Notes: generated by a model not told the origin, from the sequence alone. DNA of 64,000 nucleotides from an uncultured Bacteroides sp. (GCF_963677715.1 NZ_OY782496.1:114935-178934); one strand, 5' to 3'; positions 28,711 to 39,078 are shown, numbered from the stretch's first letter. Numbers and translations are program-made.

Positions 28711-30414
28711 ATGGCTAACTTTTATAATGATACGCCGGAACTCAGACATCACCTGAATCATCCGTTAATGAAAAGAATTGTAGAACTCAAAGAGAGAAGC
28801 TACACCGATAAAGAAAATTATGAATATGCTCCGATAGATTTTGAAGATGCAATGGACAGCTATGACCAAATACTGGAAATTGTAGGTGAAATTTGTGGAG
28901 ATATCGTTGCTCCCAATGCCGAAGATGTAGACCATGAGGGGCCAACAGTGGCTAACGGAAGAGTGACCTATGCCAACGGAACCACAGACAATTTGGAAGC
29001 TTGCCGCAAAGCCGGATTGATGGGTATGGCTATGCCCCGTCGTTTTGGCGGACTAAACTTCCCCGTAGTTCCTTACATTATGGCTGCTGACATCGTGAGT
29101 CGCAGTGATGCCGGCTTTGAGAACCTTTGGGGACTTCAGGATTGCGCCGAAACTATTTATGAATTTGCCAACGAAGATCAAAAGAAACGTTACATCACTC
29201 GTGTTTGTCAAGGAGACACCATGTCTATGGACCTCACAGAACCTGATGCGGGTTCCGATCTTCAGTCGGTTATGCTAAAAGCGACCTACAGCGAAAAAGA
29301 TGAATGTTGGTATCTGAATGGCGTGAAACGCTTCATCACCAACGGGGATGCCGATATTCACCTGGTACTGGCCCGTTCTGAAGAAGGCACGCACGACGGT
29401 CGCGGACTATCCATGTTTATTTATGATAAGCGTAACGGAGGCGTCAATGTTCGCCGCATAGAAAACAAAATGGGAATCAAAGGTTCTCCTACTTGCGAGT
29501 TAGTTTATAAGAACGCAAAAGCAGAACTTTGTGGTGATCGAAAACTCGGGCTTATTAAATACGTTATGGCATTGATGAACGGAGCCCGTCTGGGTATTGC
29601 TGCTCAATCTGTCGGTTTATCTCATGCAGCTTATAATGAAGCTTTGGCTTATGCACAAGATCGCAAACAGTTCGGTAAAGCCATCATCGAGTTTCCGGCC
29701 GTTGCCGAAATACTTTCATTAATGAAAGCCAAGTTGGATGCTTCACGCACATTATTATACGAAACAGCTCGTTTTGTCGATGTGTACAAAGCATTGGATG
29801 ATATCTCCAAAGAGCGTAAACTAACCCCTGAAGAACGTCTGGAACAAAAGACATTCTCTAAGCTGGCCGATAGCTTTACACCTTTGGTTAAAGGAATGGG
29901 AAGTGAATTTGCCAACCAGAATGCCTACGATTGCATTCAGATTCACGGTGGATCTGGATTTATGAAAGATTATGCCTGCGAACGCATTTACCGCGACTCT
30001 CGCATCACCTCTATTTATGAAGGTACTACACAATTGCAAGTAGTTGCAGCCATACGCTATGTTACTAACGGTGCCTACACAACTCGCATCCGCGAATACG
30101 AAACAATGCCCGTAGCCCCTGAATTTGAAGGTCTCAAAAATCGCCTGAAAGAAATGGCCAACAAATATGAGACTTCCGTAACACAAATCGTTGAAACCAA
30201 GGATCAGGAATTGTTGGACTTCTGTGCCCGCCGTTTAGTAGAGATGGCTGCACATCTCATCATGGGGCATCTTATGATTCAAGATGCATCTAAAAATGAT
30301 ATTTTTGCAGAATCGGCTCAAGTTTATGTCCGTTATGCCGAAGTAGAGATAGAAAAACATGCGCTCTTTATCCATAAGTTCGACAAAGATGATTTAGCTT
30401 ATTACAGAAAATAG
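28711..30414 (+). CDS. Acyl-CoA dehydrogenase
   Basis: 567 residues, cytoplasmic flavoenzyme that forms a trans-2,3 double bond in acyl-CoA (or reduces it) with Etf as electron partner. FAD and substrate motifs are clear: TEPDAGSDLQS, WYLNGVKRFITNGD, NKMGIKGSPTCEL, RKQFGKAIIEFPAV, QIHGGSGFMKDYACERIYRD and the catalytic base Glu437 in SIYEGTTQLQ. It is longer than the 380-residue short-chain enzymes, having an N-terminal extension and a C-terminal helical domain (about 450-567), as in the larger Bacteroides members. The chain-length preference is not evident. Last gene of the etf operon. Confidence 0.93.
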   Translation: MANFYNDTPELRHHLNHPLMKRIVELKERSYTDKENYEYAPIDFEDAMDSYDQILEIVGEICGDIVAPNAEDVDHEGPTVANGRVTYANGTTDNLEACRKAGLMGMAMPRRFGGLNFPVVPYIMAADIVSRSDAGFENLWGLQDCAETIYEFANEDQKKRYITRVCQGDTMSMDLTEPDAGSDLQSVMLKATYSEKDECWYLNGVKRFITNGDADIHLVLARSEEGTHDGRGLSMFIYDKRNGGVNVRRIENKMGIKGSPTCELVYKNAKAELCGDRKLGLIKYVMALMNGARLGIAAQSVGLSHAAYNEALAYAQDRKQFGKAIIEFPAVAEILSLMKAKLDASRTLLYETARFVDVYKALDDISKERKLTPEERLEQKTFSKLADSFTPLVKGMGSEFANQNAYDCIQIHGGSGFMKDYACERIYRDSRITSIYEGTTQLQVVAAIRYVTNGAYTTRIREYETMPVAPEFEGLKNRLKEMANKYETSVTQIVETKDQELLDFCARRLVEMAAHLIMGHLMIQDASKNDIFAESAQVYVRYAEVEIEKHALFIHKFDKDDLAYYRK

Positions 30415-30441
30415 GCCAACCGTAAAATAAAGTAATAAAAG

Positions 30442-30478
30442 CGTTCCCTCATCCAAATAGAGGTGAACGTTTTTTTTA
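30442..30478 (+). terminator. Terminator of the etf operon
   Basis: CGTTC-CCTC and GAGG-GAACG pair with one bulged base, followed by eight T residues. Confidence 0.8.
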
Positions 30479-30515
30479 TTTATTTACAGTTTCCCTGCCT
30501 TATAAACCGGACGAA

Positions 30516-30589
30516 TTCCCTTTGCAAAGAAAACCCGTTCCCTTTATATAGAAAGTTGGTTTTCTTTGCAAAGGGAACGGGTTTTCTTT
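30516..30589. repeat. Two overlapping perfect 20-bp inverted repeats
   Basis: Pair A: 30516-30535 with 30558-30577. Pair B: 30526-30545 with 30570-30589. Both are perfect complements and share bases on each side, so only one hairpin can form at a time. It lies between the etf terminator and the GH9 gene. The rest of 30479-30801 shows no gene. Confidence 0.8.
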
Positions 30590-30801
30590 AAACTCTACTC
30601 AAAAGTCACAAAACAGCATCTTTTGCAATATTCATAAATATTAACATAAAAAGAGATTCTCATCTTTGGCTAATTCTAAAAATAAGTAAACGACATATAA
30701 CGTCACTTAATTATAAGCCCTGACTATTCTTAAAGTTAATTTAAACAGCTTTATTTGCACATCGATTTAACACAAGTACCAACCTTAAAACATCAAGCTA
30801 T

Positions 30802-33300
30802 ATGAAATGTAATCGTTGGCTACTCATAGTAGCACTCTCTGCCATAGCATTAGGCGCTAAAGCAGGCGAGTGGATAAGAATTAACCAACTCGGATACTTG
30901 CCTCAATCTAAAAAGGTTGCTGTTTTTATGAGTGAAAGTGTAACAGACGTAAAAGAGTACGCCTTAGTTGATGCATTCACCGGAAAAACAGCCTGCACTT
31001 TTGCTTCCCCCAAAGCAACGGGCAGAATAGGACGGATGGAGAGCACGTACCGATTGGATTTTAGCGACTTTAATCAACCCGGAACGTATTACCTAAGAGC
31101 CGATAAAGCAAAATCCCCCCGTTTTCCTATCGGTAATCAGGTGTACGACGGGACAGCCGACTTCTTGCTGAACTACATGCGTCAGCAAAGGTGCGGCTAT
31201 AATCCATTTCTAAGAGACAGCTGCCATGTGCATGATGGCTATATTGTTTACCACCCTACCAAAAACGGCCAGCACATAGACGTTCGCGGAGGCTGGCATG
31301 ATGCTACGGACTATTTACAATATACCACCACCTCGGCTAATGCCATTTATCAAATGATGTTTGCCTATCAACAAAATCCGGAATCGTTCGCTGATGCATA
31401 CGATGCTGCCGGACTTTCCGGAACAAACGGCATCCCCGACATCGTGGATGAAATAAAATGGGGACTCGACTGGCTCGATCGGATGAACCCGGTCAAAGGT
31501 GAATTGTATAATCAGATAGCAGACGACCGTGACCATGCCGGAATGCGACTACCGAATAAAGACAAAGTAGATTATGGATACGGACCGGGCAACGGGCGTC
31601 CGGTTTACTTTTGTAGCGGAGAAAAGCAGGTGCGAGGCAAATTTATGAACGCCACCACCGGCGTAGCCAGCACAGCAGGCAAATTTGCTTCTTGTTTTGC
31701 CCTGGGAGCAGATATTCTGAAAAAATATTATCCCGCCTTTTCTGCCAAAATAGCAGCTAAAGCCAATGATGCCTACCAACAGGGAATAGACCAACCCGGA
31801 GCTTGCCAAACGGCCTCTGTCGTTTCACCTTATATATATGAAGAAGATAACTGGACAGACGATATGGAGCTTGCTGCTACCGAACTCTATCGTTCTACAG
31901 GAGACGGAAAATACATGGCCCAAGCCATCGAATACGGACGTAGAGAACCAGTAACTCCCTGGATGGGAGCCGACAGTGCACGCCACTATCAATGGTATCC
32001 GTTTATGAATATGGGACACTACCGGCTGGCAAAGGTTAACAATGAACGCATCAGTAAGGAATTTATCCGCAACATGCGTGCCGGCATCAGCCGTGTGTAC
32101 GAAAAAGCAATTGAAAGTCCGTTTCTATATGGCATCCCTTCTATCTGGTGTTCAAACAACCTGACCGTGGCCATGCTTACCCAATGCCGCTTATACAGAG
32201 AAATAACCGGAGATAAAACTTATCAGGAAATGGAAACCTCACTGCTCGACTGGCTGTTTGGTTGTAATCCCTGGGGAACCAGTATGATAGTGGAGCTTCC
32301 ACTCTGGGGAGATTATCCTTCCCAACCTCACTCTTCAATACTCAATGCGGGCATGGGGAACACTACCGGCGGACTGGTAGACGGCCCCGTTTATTCGAGT
32401 ATCTTCGAGAGTCTGAGTGGTGTGCACATGGAAGGAGGCGAAGACTACGCACGTTTTCAACCCGGAAGGATGGTGTACCATGACGATATTCATGATTATT
32501 CGACCAATGAACCGACAATGGACGGCACTGCCAGTCTGACCTATTATCTTTCTTCTCTCCAGAAAGAAGGGATGACGGCGGATGGCATTCAATCTACCGA
32601 CCGGAATATTTATAGTAACGGCGGTATAATACGTACAGACCCTTCAAAGAAACAGATTACACTTGTGTTCACTGCAGCCGATAAAGCAGATGGTGCGGAG
32701 ACTATCATAAAAACGCTGAAGAAGCATAGAATCAAAGGGGCTTTCTTTTTTACCGGAGACTTTTACAAATTATTCCCTAACGTTATTAGCCGATTAAAGG
32801 CTGATGGTCACTACGTGGGAGCACATAGCTACGCTCACCCGCTCTATTGTTCGTGGGAGAAAAGAGATTCTACTCTCATTACCCGTGAAGAGTTCGAAAA
32901 AGACCTGCAAGCTAACTACCGACAGATGAACGAAGCCGGAATAAAATATACCGATGCGCCCTATTTCATTCCACCATACGAATATTATAATGCACAAATA
33001 GCTTCATGGACCAAAAGCCTGGGATTGCAACTGATTAACTTTACCCCGGGAACCATGACTAATGCAGATTACACCACACCGGATATGAAGAATTACCGGA
33101 GCAGCAAAGAAATTTATAAAAAAATAATGACTGTGGAAGCTAAAGAAGGACTGAACGGACATATTATACTTATCCATTTCGGTACGGATGATAAACGAAT
33201 CGATAAGTTCTACGCCAGTTATATGGAGAAGATGATTAACTCCCTCCAGAAAAAAGGATATTCATTCGTTCCCCTGAAGGAGGCTATAGGATTACAATAA
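30802..33300 (+). CDS. Secreted GH9 glycoside hydrolase fused to a polysaccharide-deacetylase-like (CE4/NodB) domain
   Basis: 832 residues with a signal peptide (about 1-21). An N-terminal Ig-like CelD_N domain (about 22-105; IRINQLGYLPQSKK) is followed by the GH9 (alpha/alpha)6 barrel (about 110-595) with catalytic Asp167 and Asp170 in RGGWHDATDY and acid Glu570 in STNEPTMDG. GH9 enzymes cut beta-1,4-glucans and related chains by inversion. From about residue 617 a NodB fold starts: LVFTAADKADG in place of the usual TFDDG, then HSYAHP with the metal His pair, FIPPYEYYN, and LIHFGTD. The missing Asp-Asp suggests altered or lost deacetylase activity. No partner gene lies on the same strand. 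Confidence 0.88.
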   Translation: MKCNRWLLIVALSAIALGAKAGEWIRINQLGYLPQSKKVAVFMSESVTDVKEYALVDAFTGKTACTFASPKATGRIGRMESTYRLDFSDFNQPGTYYLRADKAKSPRFPIGNQVYDGTADFLLNYMRQQRCGYNPFLRDSCHVHDGYIVYHPTKNGQHIDVRGGWHDATDYLQYTTTSANAIYQMMFAYQQNPESFADAYDAAGLSGTNGIPDIVDEIKWGLDWLDRMNPVKGELYNQIADDRDHAGMRLPNKDKVDYGYGPGNGRPVYFCSGEKQVRGKFMNATTGVASTAGKFASCFALGADILKKYYPAFSAKIAAKANDAYQQGIDQPGACQTASVVSPYIYEEDNWTDDMELAATELYRSTGDGKYMAQAIEYGRREPVTPWMGADSARHYQWYPFMNMGHYRLAKVNNERISKEFIRNMRAGISRVYEKAIESPFLYGIPSIWCSNNLTVAMLTQCRLYREITGDKTYQEMETSLLDWLFGCNPWGTSMIVELPLWGDYPSQPHSSILNAGMGNTTGGLVDGPVYSSIFESLSGVHMEGGEDYARFQPGRMVYHDDIHDYSTNEPTMDGTASLTYYLSSLQKEGMTADGIQSTDRNIYSNGGIIRTDPSKKQITLVFTAADKADGAETIIKTLKKHRIKGAFFFTGDFYKLFPNVISRLKADGHYVGAHSYAHPLYCSWEKRDSTLITREEFEKDLQANYRQMNEAGIKYTDAPYFIPPYEYYNAQIASWTKSLGLQLINFTPGTMTNADYTTPDMKNYRSSKEIYKKIMTVEAKEGLNGHIILIHFGTDDKRIDKFYASYMEKMINSLQKKGYSFVPLKEAIGLQ

Positions 33301-33314
33301 AATTATAGCGAACA

Positions 33315-33383
33315 AACTATATTTCACCCCCAAGAAATATAGTTATAATGGAGAAGGTTCGGGCTTGTGAAAGTCCGAACCTT
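33315..33383. terminator. Two hairpins between convergent GH9 and threonine aldolase genes
   Basis: First stem AACTATATTTC (33315-33325) with GAAATATAGTT (33334-33344), perfect. Second stem AAGGTTCGGGCTT (33354-33366) with AAGTCCGAACCTT (33371-33383), one G-T pair. Likely bidirectional. Confidence 0.75.
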
Positions 33384-33405
33384 ACTTATTTAACAAATTG
33401 AGAAA

Positions 33406-34419
33406 CTACGAGTGTAGTATTTCCATAAACCGGTCAATATCTTCATCGGTTGTATCAAAAGAGGTTACTAGGCGAACTTCATTAGCCTCTTCATTCCAAA
33501 AATAGAAGAAATAAGATTGAAGCAACTTATCTATCACCTCACGGGGCATGGAAAGAAATAATTGGTTACTCTCGGCTTTCTGCGTAAAACAAACACCGGG
33601 AACGGTTTTCAAATCTTCATATAATCTCTTTGCCATAGCATTAGCACGAGCCGCATTCTTCAACCAAAGATCATTGGTAAGGTAAGCGGTGAACTGACAA
33701 GACAGATAACGCATCTTAGAGGCCAGTTGTGCCGATTGTTTACGAATGAAACGAGCCTCAGCCTTCAATGACGGGTCGAACACAATTACACACTCTCCCA
33801 TCATCAAACCGTTTTTCGTTCCTCCAAAGCTAAGTACATCAATGCCGCAATCTACTGTCAAAGCACGCAAAGACACATTCAAAGTGGCACAAGCATTGGC
33901 TATTCTCGCTCCGTCCATGTGCACACGCATGCCGTATTGGTGGGCCAGAGTAGTAATAGCTTTCAATTCATCAACAGTATAAATGGTGCCCATCTCGGTG
34001 CATTGCGACAAATAAATAGCACCCGGTTGTGAATGATGATGATCGCCAAAACCATGCAGATAAGGTTGTATCAGTTCGGGAGTCAGCTTACCGTCAGGAG
34101 TAAACACCGGACGAATTTGTGCTCCGGTACTCTTCACCGGCGATCCGCATTCGTCTACATAGATATGTGCCGTTTCGGCACATATAATGGAATGATAAGA
34201 ACGCACCATTAATTGAAGTGCCACAATGTTGCTCCCGGTACCATTAAACACAAACAAAGGTTCGCAATCGGGAGTGAATGTTTCTTTTATCTTCGCCACG
34301 GCCTCTTCCGTCCAGCGATCATCGCCATAGCCTAACGCATGGTTGTCATTAGCCCGGCTCAACGCTTCCATCACTAAAGGATGCACTCCGGAATTATTAT
34401 CAGATGCAAAACTTCTCAT
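33406..34419 (-). CDS. ltaE: Low-specificity L-threonine aldolase
   Basis: 337 residues, cytoplasmic fold-type I PLP enzyme that splits L-threonine or L-allo-threonine into glycine and acetaldehyde. Motifs: SDNNSGVHPLVMEAL at the start, FVFNGTGSNIVAL, ETAHIYVDECG, HMDGARIANA with the PLP-binding Asp169, and Lys202 in SFGGTKNGLM, which forms the Schiff base. The length is typical. It stands alone; the minus-strand sequence TTACTTTG just upstream (34445-34452) is a near-match -7 element. Confidence 0.92.
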   Translation of the reverse strand: MRSFASDNNSGVHPLVMEALSRANDNHALGYGDDRWTEEAVAKIKETFTPDCEPLFVFNGTGSNIVALQLMVRSYHSIICAETAHIYVDECGSPVKSTGAQIRPVFTPDGKLTPELIQPYLHGFGDHHHSQPGAIYLSQCTEMGTIYTVDELKAITTLAHQYGMRVHMDGARIANACATLNVSLRALTVDCGIDVLSFGGTKNGLMMGECVIVFDPSLKAEARFIRKQSAQLASKMRYLSCQFTAYLTNDLWLKNAARANAMAKRLYEDLKTVPGVCFTQKAESNQLFLSMPREVIDKLLQSYFFYFWNEEANEVRLVTSFDTTDEDIDRFMEILHS

Positions 34420-34604
34420 ATCTTTCTTCTTTTAATTCAGGGTGCAAAGTAAGAGATTTATCTGCAAAAAAACGATTAAACTAAAACATAAATAAGCCAT
34501 CGGATGATAACAAATGAGTAATTTCAATAAAAAAATCCTATCTGAATAACAAATAGGATTGTAAAATATAAATAAAGATAAACCGATAGATCTATCGGTT
34601 CAAC

Positions 34605-34967
34605 TCAAAGTCCCCTTTTCCTTCCGAGAGCTCTCAGTAGATGATCTAATCCAAGCAGTGCCAATACCAGTACGGCAATATAGACATAAAATTCTATCAT
34701 AGACGACGAAGCATTGACATGAGGCATAAGGTCACTCCACTTAATATTCATGCGGAAAACCAATGCATAGACAGCCAGACCAACCAATAACAAAGAAGCA
34801 CTGATTAACGAAATCGAGCTAATCAACGCCCTGCGTTTACGTTGTCTCTGAGCCTCAATATGCACCTGCTCCATCATACGAAAAGTGAAGTTAGAGGGCA
34901 GACCACTCTTATGCCTGCTATCAAGAGCTTGCCTGAGTGCACTATTTGTCTTTTTATTTGTTTCCAT
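34605..34967 (-). CDS. Small two-helix membrane protein downstream of the ECF sigma factor (possible anti-sigma)
   Basis: 120 residues from the ATG at 34967, preceded by AAAGGAG, an unusually good ribosome-binding site for this genome; the frame is open a further 10 codons upstream into the sigma gene. The first 50 residues are polar and helical (NSALRQALDSRHKSGLPSNF, then a basic QRQRKRR), followed by two membrane helices (about 47-70 and 90-112). A cytoplasmic N-terminal segment next to membrane helices, 13 bases after an ECF sigma gene, suggests an anti-sigma role. I see no zinc-binding or other known anti-sigma motif, so this is inference. Confidence 0.7.
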   Translation of the reverse strand: METNKKTNSALRQALDSRHKSGLPSNFTFRMMEQVHIEAQRQRKRRALISSISLISASLLLVGLAVYALVFRMNIKWSDLMPHVNASSSMIEFYVYIAVLVLALLGLDHLLRALGRKRGL

Positions 34968-34980
34968 ATTATTCTCCTTT

Positions 34981-35544
34981 CTATCTATAAGGATCATCCT
35001 TTTTACTCATTAGCAAATACAACTTCTTACGGATACGATGCAGGCGGACTTTTACGTTAGAGACCGTCAGATTAAGCACCTCCCCCACCTCTTCTATCGA
35101 CTTTTCTTCATAATAGAAAAGCGTAATCACAGCCTTTTCCTCGGCATTCAATAATTCAATAGCCTGAACCAAAGCAGTGATACGCTCCTCGTCATCCGTG
35201 GGACAAAGAACTTCGTCTGCTTTTTCATCCGGCACATTATTTATCGTATTCTCCTCTATATATAAGAACTCCTGCCGCTTCTTCCGTATAAAAGAGATAG
35301 TCACATTATAAGCAATTCTGTATAGCCAGGTAGAAAAACGGCTCTCTCCCTTATAACGCCCTAAACTACGAAATGCCTTCAAAAAAGTATCCTGTACCAG
35401 CTCTTCCGCATCCTCCGGGTGCGAAACCATCTGCACGATAAGCAAATAAATGGAACGGCTATAACGATCGAGAAGAACCGCATAAAGTTCTGTTTCCCCA
35501 TCAAGTATCCGTTGAATGTATTGTCTTTCCTCTTTCGCTTCCAT
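34981..35544 (-). CDS. ECF-type RNA polymerase sigma factor
   Basis: 187 residues. Region 2 (about 22-92) has DAEELVQDTFLKAFRSL and FSTWLYRIAYN; region 4 (about 125-180) has LNAEEKAVITLFYYEEKSIEEVGEVLNLTVSNVKVRLHRIRKKL, the helix-turn-helix that reads the -35 element. An acidic linker joins them. There is no region 1 or 3, as expected for ECF sigma factors. It is followed by a small membrane protein and is divergent from a DUF6249-like gene. Its upstream promoter (35570-35596) has the same sequence and spacing as that of the divergent gene, which implies that the factor activates itself and the neighbour. Confidence 0.93.
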   Translation of the reverse strand: MEAKEERQYIQRILDGETELYAVLLDRYSRSIYLLIVQMVSHPEDAEELVQDTFLKAFRSLGRYKGESRFSTWLYRIAYNVTISFIRKKRQEFLYIEENTINNVPDEKADEVLCPTDDEERITALVQAIELLNAEEKAVITLFYYEEKSIEEVGEVLNLTVSNVKVRLHRIRKKLYLLMSKKDDPYR

Positions 35545-35569
35545 GCATACTTATGAATGTACTCCCTTA

Positions 35570-35596
35570 GACGCAAGTCTCCGGAAAAGGTTACAA
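35570..35596 (-). promoter_or_regulatory. ECF promoter of the sigma factor gene
   Basis: On the minus strand TTGTAACCTTTT (35596-35585), 8-base spacer, TTGCGTC (35576-35570). The start codon is 25 bases downstream. Same elements and spacer length as the divergent promoter. Confidence 0.7.
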
Positions 35597-35659
35597 CTTA
35601 AAACCATGAATCTCATACAATAGAGAATACAATGATAACTATAATTTTATAGATAAAGC

Positions 35660-35686
35660 TTGTAACCTTTTCAATTCTTTTGCGTC
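35660..35686 (+). promoter_or_regulatory. ECF promoter of the DUF6249-like gene
   Basis: TTGTAACCTTTT (35660-35671), 8-base spacer, TTGCGTC (35680-35686). The start codon is 45 bases downstream. Confidence 0.7.
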
Positions 35687-35731
35687 AAACTGTGCAAAGA
35701 ATAAAAGTATTCACTTTAACACATTACAATT

Positions 35732-36160
35732 ATGATGGATTTTATTATGGCCCCTCTTATTGTGGGCATTGTTACCTTAGGCATTTACAAACTGTTTGAA
35801 CTCTTTGTATGCAAGCGCGAACGCTTGGCCATGATCGAAAAGCTAAGCGAAAAAATCTCAGGAACTCTTTCTTTTGATAAATTGTCTCTGCCAAGTTATA
35901 CACAAACCCATTTCTCCTTTGGCGGATTAAAAGCCGGATGTTTGTTGATGGGTGTAGGATTGGGCCTTCTTGTCGGTTTTCTTATTTGCATCAATTACTT
36001 CCCCTATTACGGTACCGGTCAGGGATCGAGCAACTGGGATATTCGTCAGATTTCCGGTGTGGTATATGGTTCATGTGTAATGCTATTTGGCGGAGCAGGA
36101 TTAATTATTGCTTTCATTATTGAAATGCAGAATGGGAAAAAGAAGAAAGGAGGTGAATAA
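35732..36160 (+). CDS. DUF6249-like membrane protein
   Basis: 142 residues. Three hydrophobic helices are visible: about 6-25, 67-88 and 104-131 (the last broken by glycines, GVVYGSCVMLFGGAGLIIAFII). Between the first and second is a charged cytoplasmic segment (CKRERLAMIEKLSEKISG), and the C-terminus is basic (NGKKKKGGE). I recall this pattern as the DUF6249 family that accompanies ECF sigma factors in Bacteroides. The shared promoter elements place it in the regulon of the neighbouring sigma factor. Function unknown. Confidence 0.75.
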   Translation: MMDFIMAPLIVGIVTLGIYKLFELFVCKRERLAMIEKLSEKISGTLSFDKLSLPSYTQTHFSFGGLKAGCLLMGVGLGLLVGFLICINYFPYYGTGQGSSNWDIRQISGVVYGSCVMLFGGAGLIIAFIIEMQNGKKKKGGE

Positions 36161-36175
36161 CCAACTTTCAATAAA

Positions 36176-36222
36176 TGCAACACCCCGAAAGACTTCTTAC
36201 TAAAGTTTTTCGGGGTGTTGCA
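36176..36222. terminator. Terminator between the DUF6249-like and winged-helix genes
   Basis: A perfect 15-bp stem: TGCAACACCCCGAAA (36176-36190) with its complement (36208-36222). It serves convergent genes. Confidence 0.8.
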
Positions 36223-36245
36223 TGAGCATTTATGCTAATACGCAA

Positions 36246-36464
36246 TCAGCCTATATAGATATTTACACATAAATAAATATATAATTCGTCCCCTTCTTTT
36301 TCAAATTCAATTTTATTCTCTCTGGCCAGCCAGCCAAGAGCAGCACCCAATTCTTTATCTTTGAGCCCGGATTTCTTTTTCAATTCATCGTAGCTCCAAT
36401 TAGCATTATTGCTTAGCAATTGCCAAATCTTTCCTGCATTGCAGCCAATTTCTTTCTTATCCAT
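36246..36464 (-). CDS. Small winged-helix protein (DUF2582-like)
   Basis: 72 residues: a single winged helix with IGCNAGKIWQLLSNNANWSYDELKKKSGLKDKELGAALGWLARENKIEFEKEGDELYIYL as its body. The helix-turn-helix (SYDELKKKSGL..KELGAALGWL) and the wing (KIEFEKEGDELYIYL) are clear. The pattern fits the small DUF2582/winged-helix family common in Bacteroidetes and archaea. Possibly a DNA-binding or protein-binding regulator. It stands alone and is convergent with the DUF6249-like gene. Confidence 0.75.
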   Translation of the reverse strand: MDKKEIGCNAGKIWQLLSNNANWSYDELKKKSGLKDKELGAALGWLARENKIEFEKEGDELYIYLCVNIYIG

Positions 36465-36657
36465 TTGACTTCTTATTTAATTAAGGGTTAAACACTTACG
36501 CCTTTGCTATTACTTATAAAGATAACAATAAAACAACAAAAAGGTTATTACAAAAGAAAGAAAAAGAGATTTCATAACCCTATTTTAACAGAGATTATAT
36601 ACCCGCTAAAGTATTTAAGATACTAGCTATTACAGCGCAATAGACTCTCTTCAATAG

Positions 36658-36694
36658 AAAAAGGCTGCTTCCCGATTAATGGGGAAGCAGCCTT
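36658..36694 (-). terminator. Terminator of groESL
   Basis: AAGGCTGCTTCCC pairs with GGGAAGCAGCCTT across a short loop; on the minus strand the stem is followed by five T residues. Confidence 0.85.
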
Positions 36695-36724
36695 CTCTAA
36701 TTCTATGAGTATGAGAGAGATGAA

Positions 36725-38377
<1,653 letters not shown>

Positions 38378-38404
38378 TTATTTGTTTACGATTTTCTATT
38401 TGAA

Positions 38405-38677
38405 TTAACCCAAAATAGCGAGAACATCGCTTTGACGCATAATGAGGTATTTGCCGCCTTCAACTTCCAGCTCCGTACCAGCATACTTACCGTATAAAAC
38501 CGTGTTGCCCACCTTCAATACCATTTCTTCGTCTTTTGTTCCGTGACCTACCGCCACAACTTCACCCTTCAAAGGTTTTTCTTTTGCCGTATCAGGAATA
38601 ATGATACCACCGATTGTTTTTTCTTCTGCAGGTGCAGGGAGTATCAGCACTCTGTCTGCTAATGGTTTAATGTTCAT
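38405..38677 (-). CDS. groES: Co-chaperonin GroES
   Basis: 90 residues, the lid of the GroEL chamber. The family features are complete: [20 protein letters not shown], the mobile loop [18 protein letters not shown] that contacts GroEL, and [30 protein letters not shown]. First gene of the groESL operon. I saw no CIRCE element upstream. A TGAC-N3-A-type direct repeat (TGACAGAATGAC, 38798-38809) lies about 120 bases upstream and may take part in heat-shock control. Confidence 0.99.
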   Translation of the reverse strand: MNIKPLADRVLILPAPAEEKTIGGIIIPDTAKEKPLKGEVVAVGHGTKDEEMVLKVGNTVLYGKYAGTELEVEGGKYLIMRQSDVLAILG

Positions 38678-38797
38678 AGTTCTTTTGTTTTATGTTACAC
38701 TTATTATGTTTATAATTGTGCCGCACCAATGGCGAACGTAATAGAGTATGCGAAAAGTATGCCAAACAGCGAAAGCAAGCCGTTGGCAGAACAAAAC

Positions 38798-38809
38798 TGA
38801 CAGAATGAC
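38798..38809. promoter_or_regulatory. Possible heat-shock operator upstream of groES
   Basis: TGAC repeated with 9-base periodicity (TGACAGAATGAC). A weak call based on position and repetition only. Confidence 0.2.
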
Positions 38810-38893
38810 GGGGAGAAACAGATGCTAATTTGTTTTATGCGAAAAACGAACAAAGCACAAATGGGGACTTAGGCGGAAAGCATTTCAATGAAA

Positions 38894-39055
38894 TTATTTG
38901 CAAACAAGCTGAACGGACTGCGTTTGTTCCTGAAACCTTTTGCCCGAATAGTAAAGAGATGTTCCCATATAGAGCAAAAAGACAAGGGCCACAGCAACCA
39001 TCAAGGTACCGATAAGAGCAAAATTATTTTTCTGACTCAATTCAACTGTTTTCAT
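38894..39055 (-). CDS. Small single-helix membrane protein, 53 residues
   Basis: A short minus-strand ORF from the ATG at 39055 to TAA at 38894-38896. It begins MKTVELSQKNNFALIGTLMV, has one hydrophobic helix (about 12-35, with a Gly-Thr-Ser end) and a polar, Gln-rich tail (SGKRFQEQTQSVQLVCK). A perfect -7 element (minus-strand TATATTTG, 39079-39086) lies 24 bases upstream. It follows the flippase-like gene by 75 bases on the same strand and may belong to the same envelope group. The alternating codon bias and the clean amphipathic layout argue against chance, but I know no homologue. Function unknown. Confidence 0.55.
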   Translation of the reverse strand: MKTVELSQKNNFALIGTLMVAVALVFLLYMGTSLYYSGKRFQEQTQSVQLVCK

Positions 39056-39078
39056 ACGGAGTTCTGTTTTTATGGCTA

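Noticed and set aside
38678-38893. CIRCE operator upstream of groES
   Set aside because: No TTAGCACTC/GAGTGCTAA-type inverted repeat is present.
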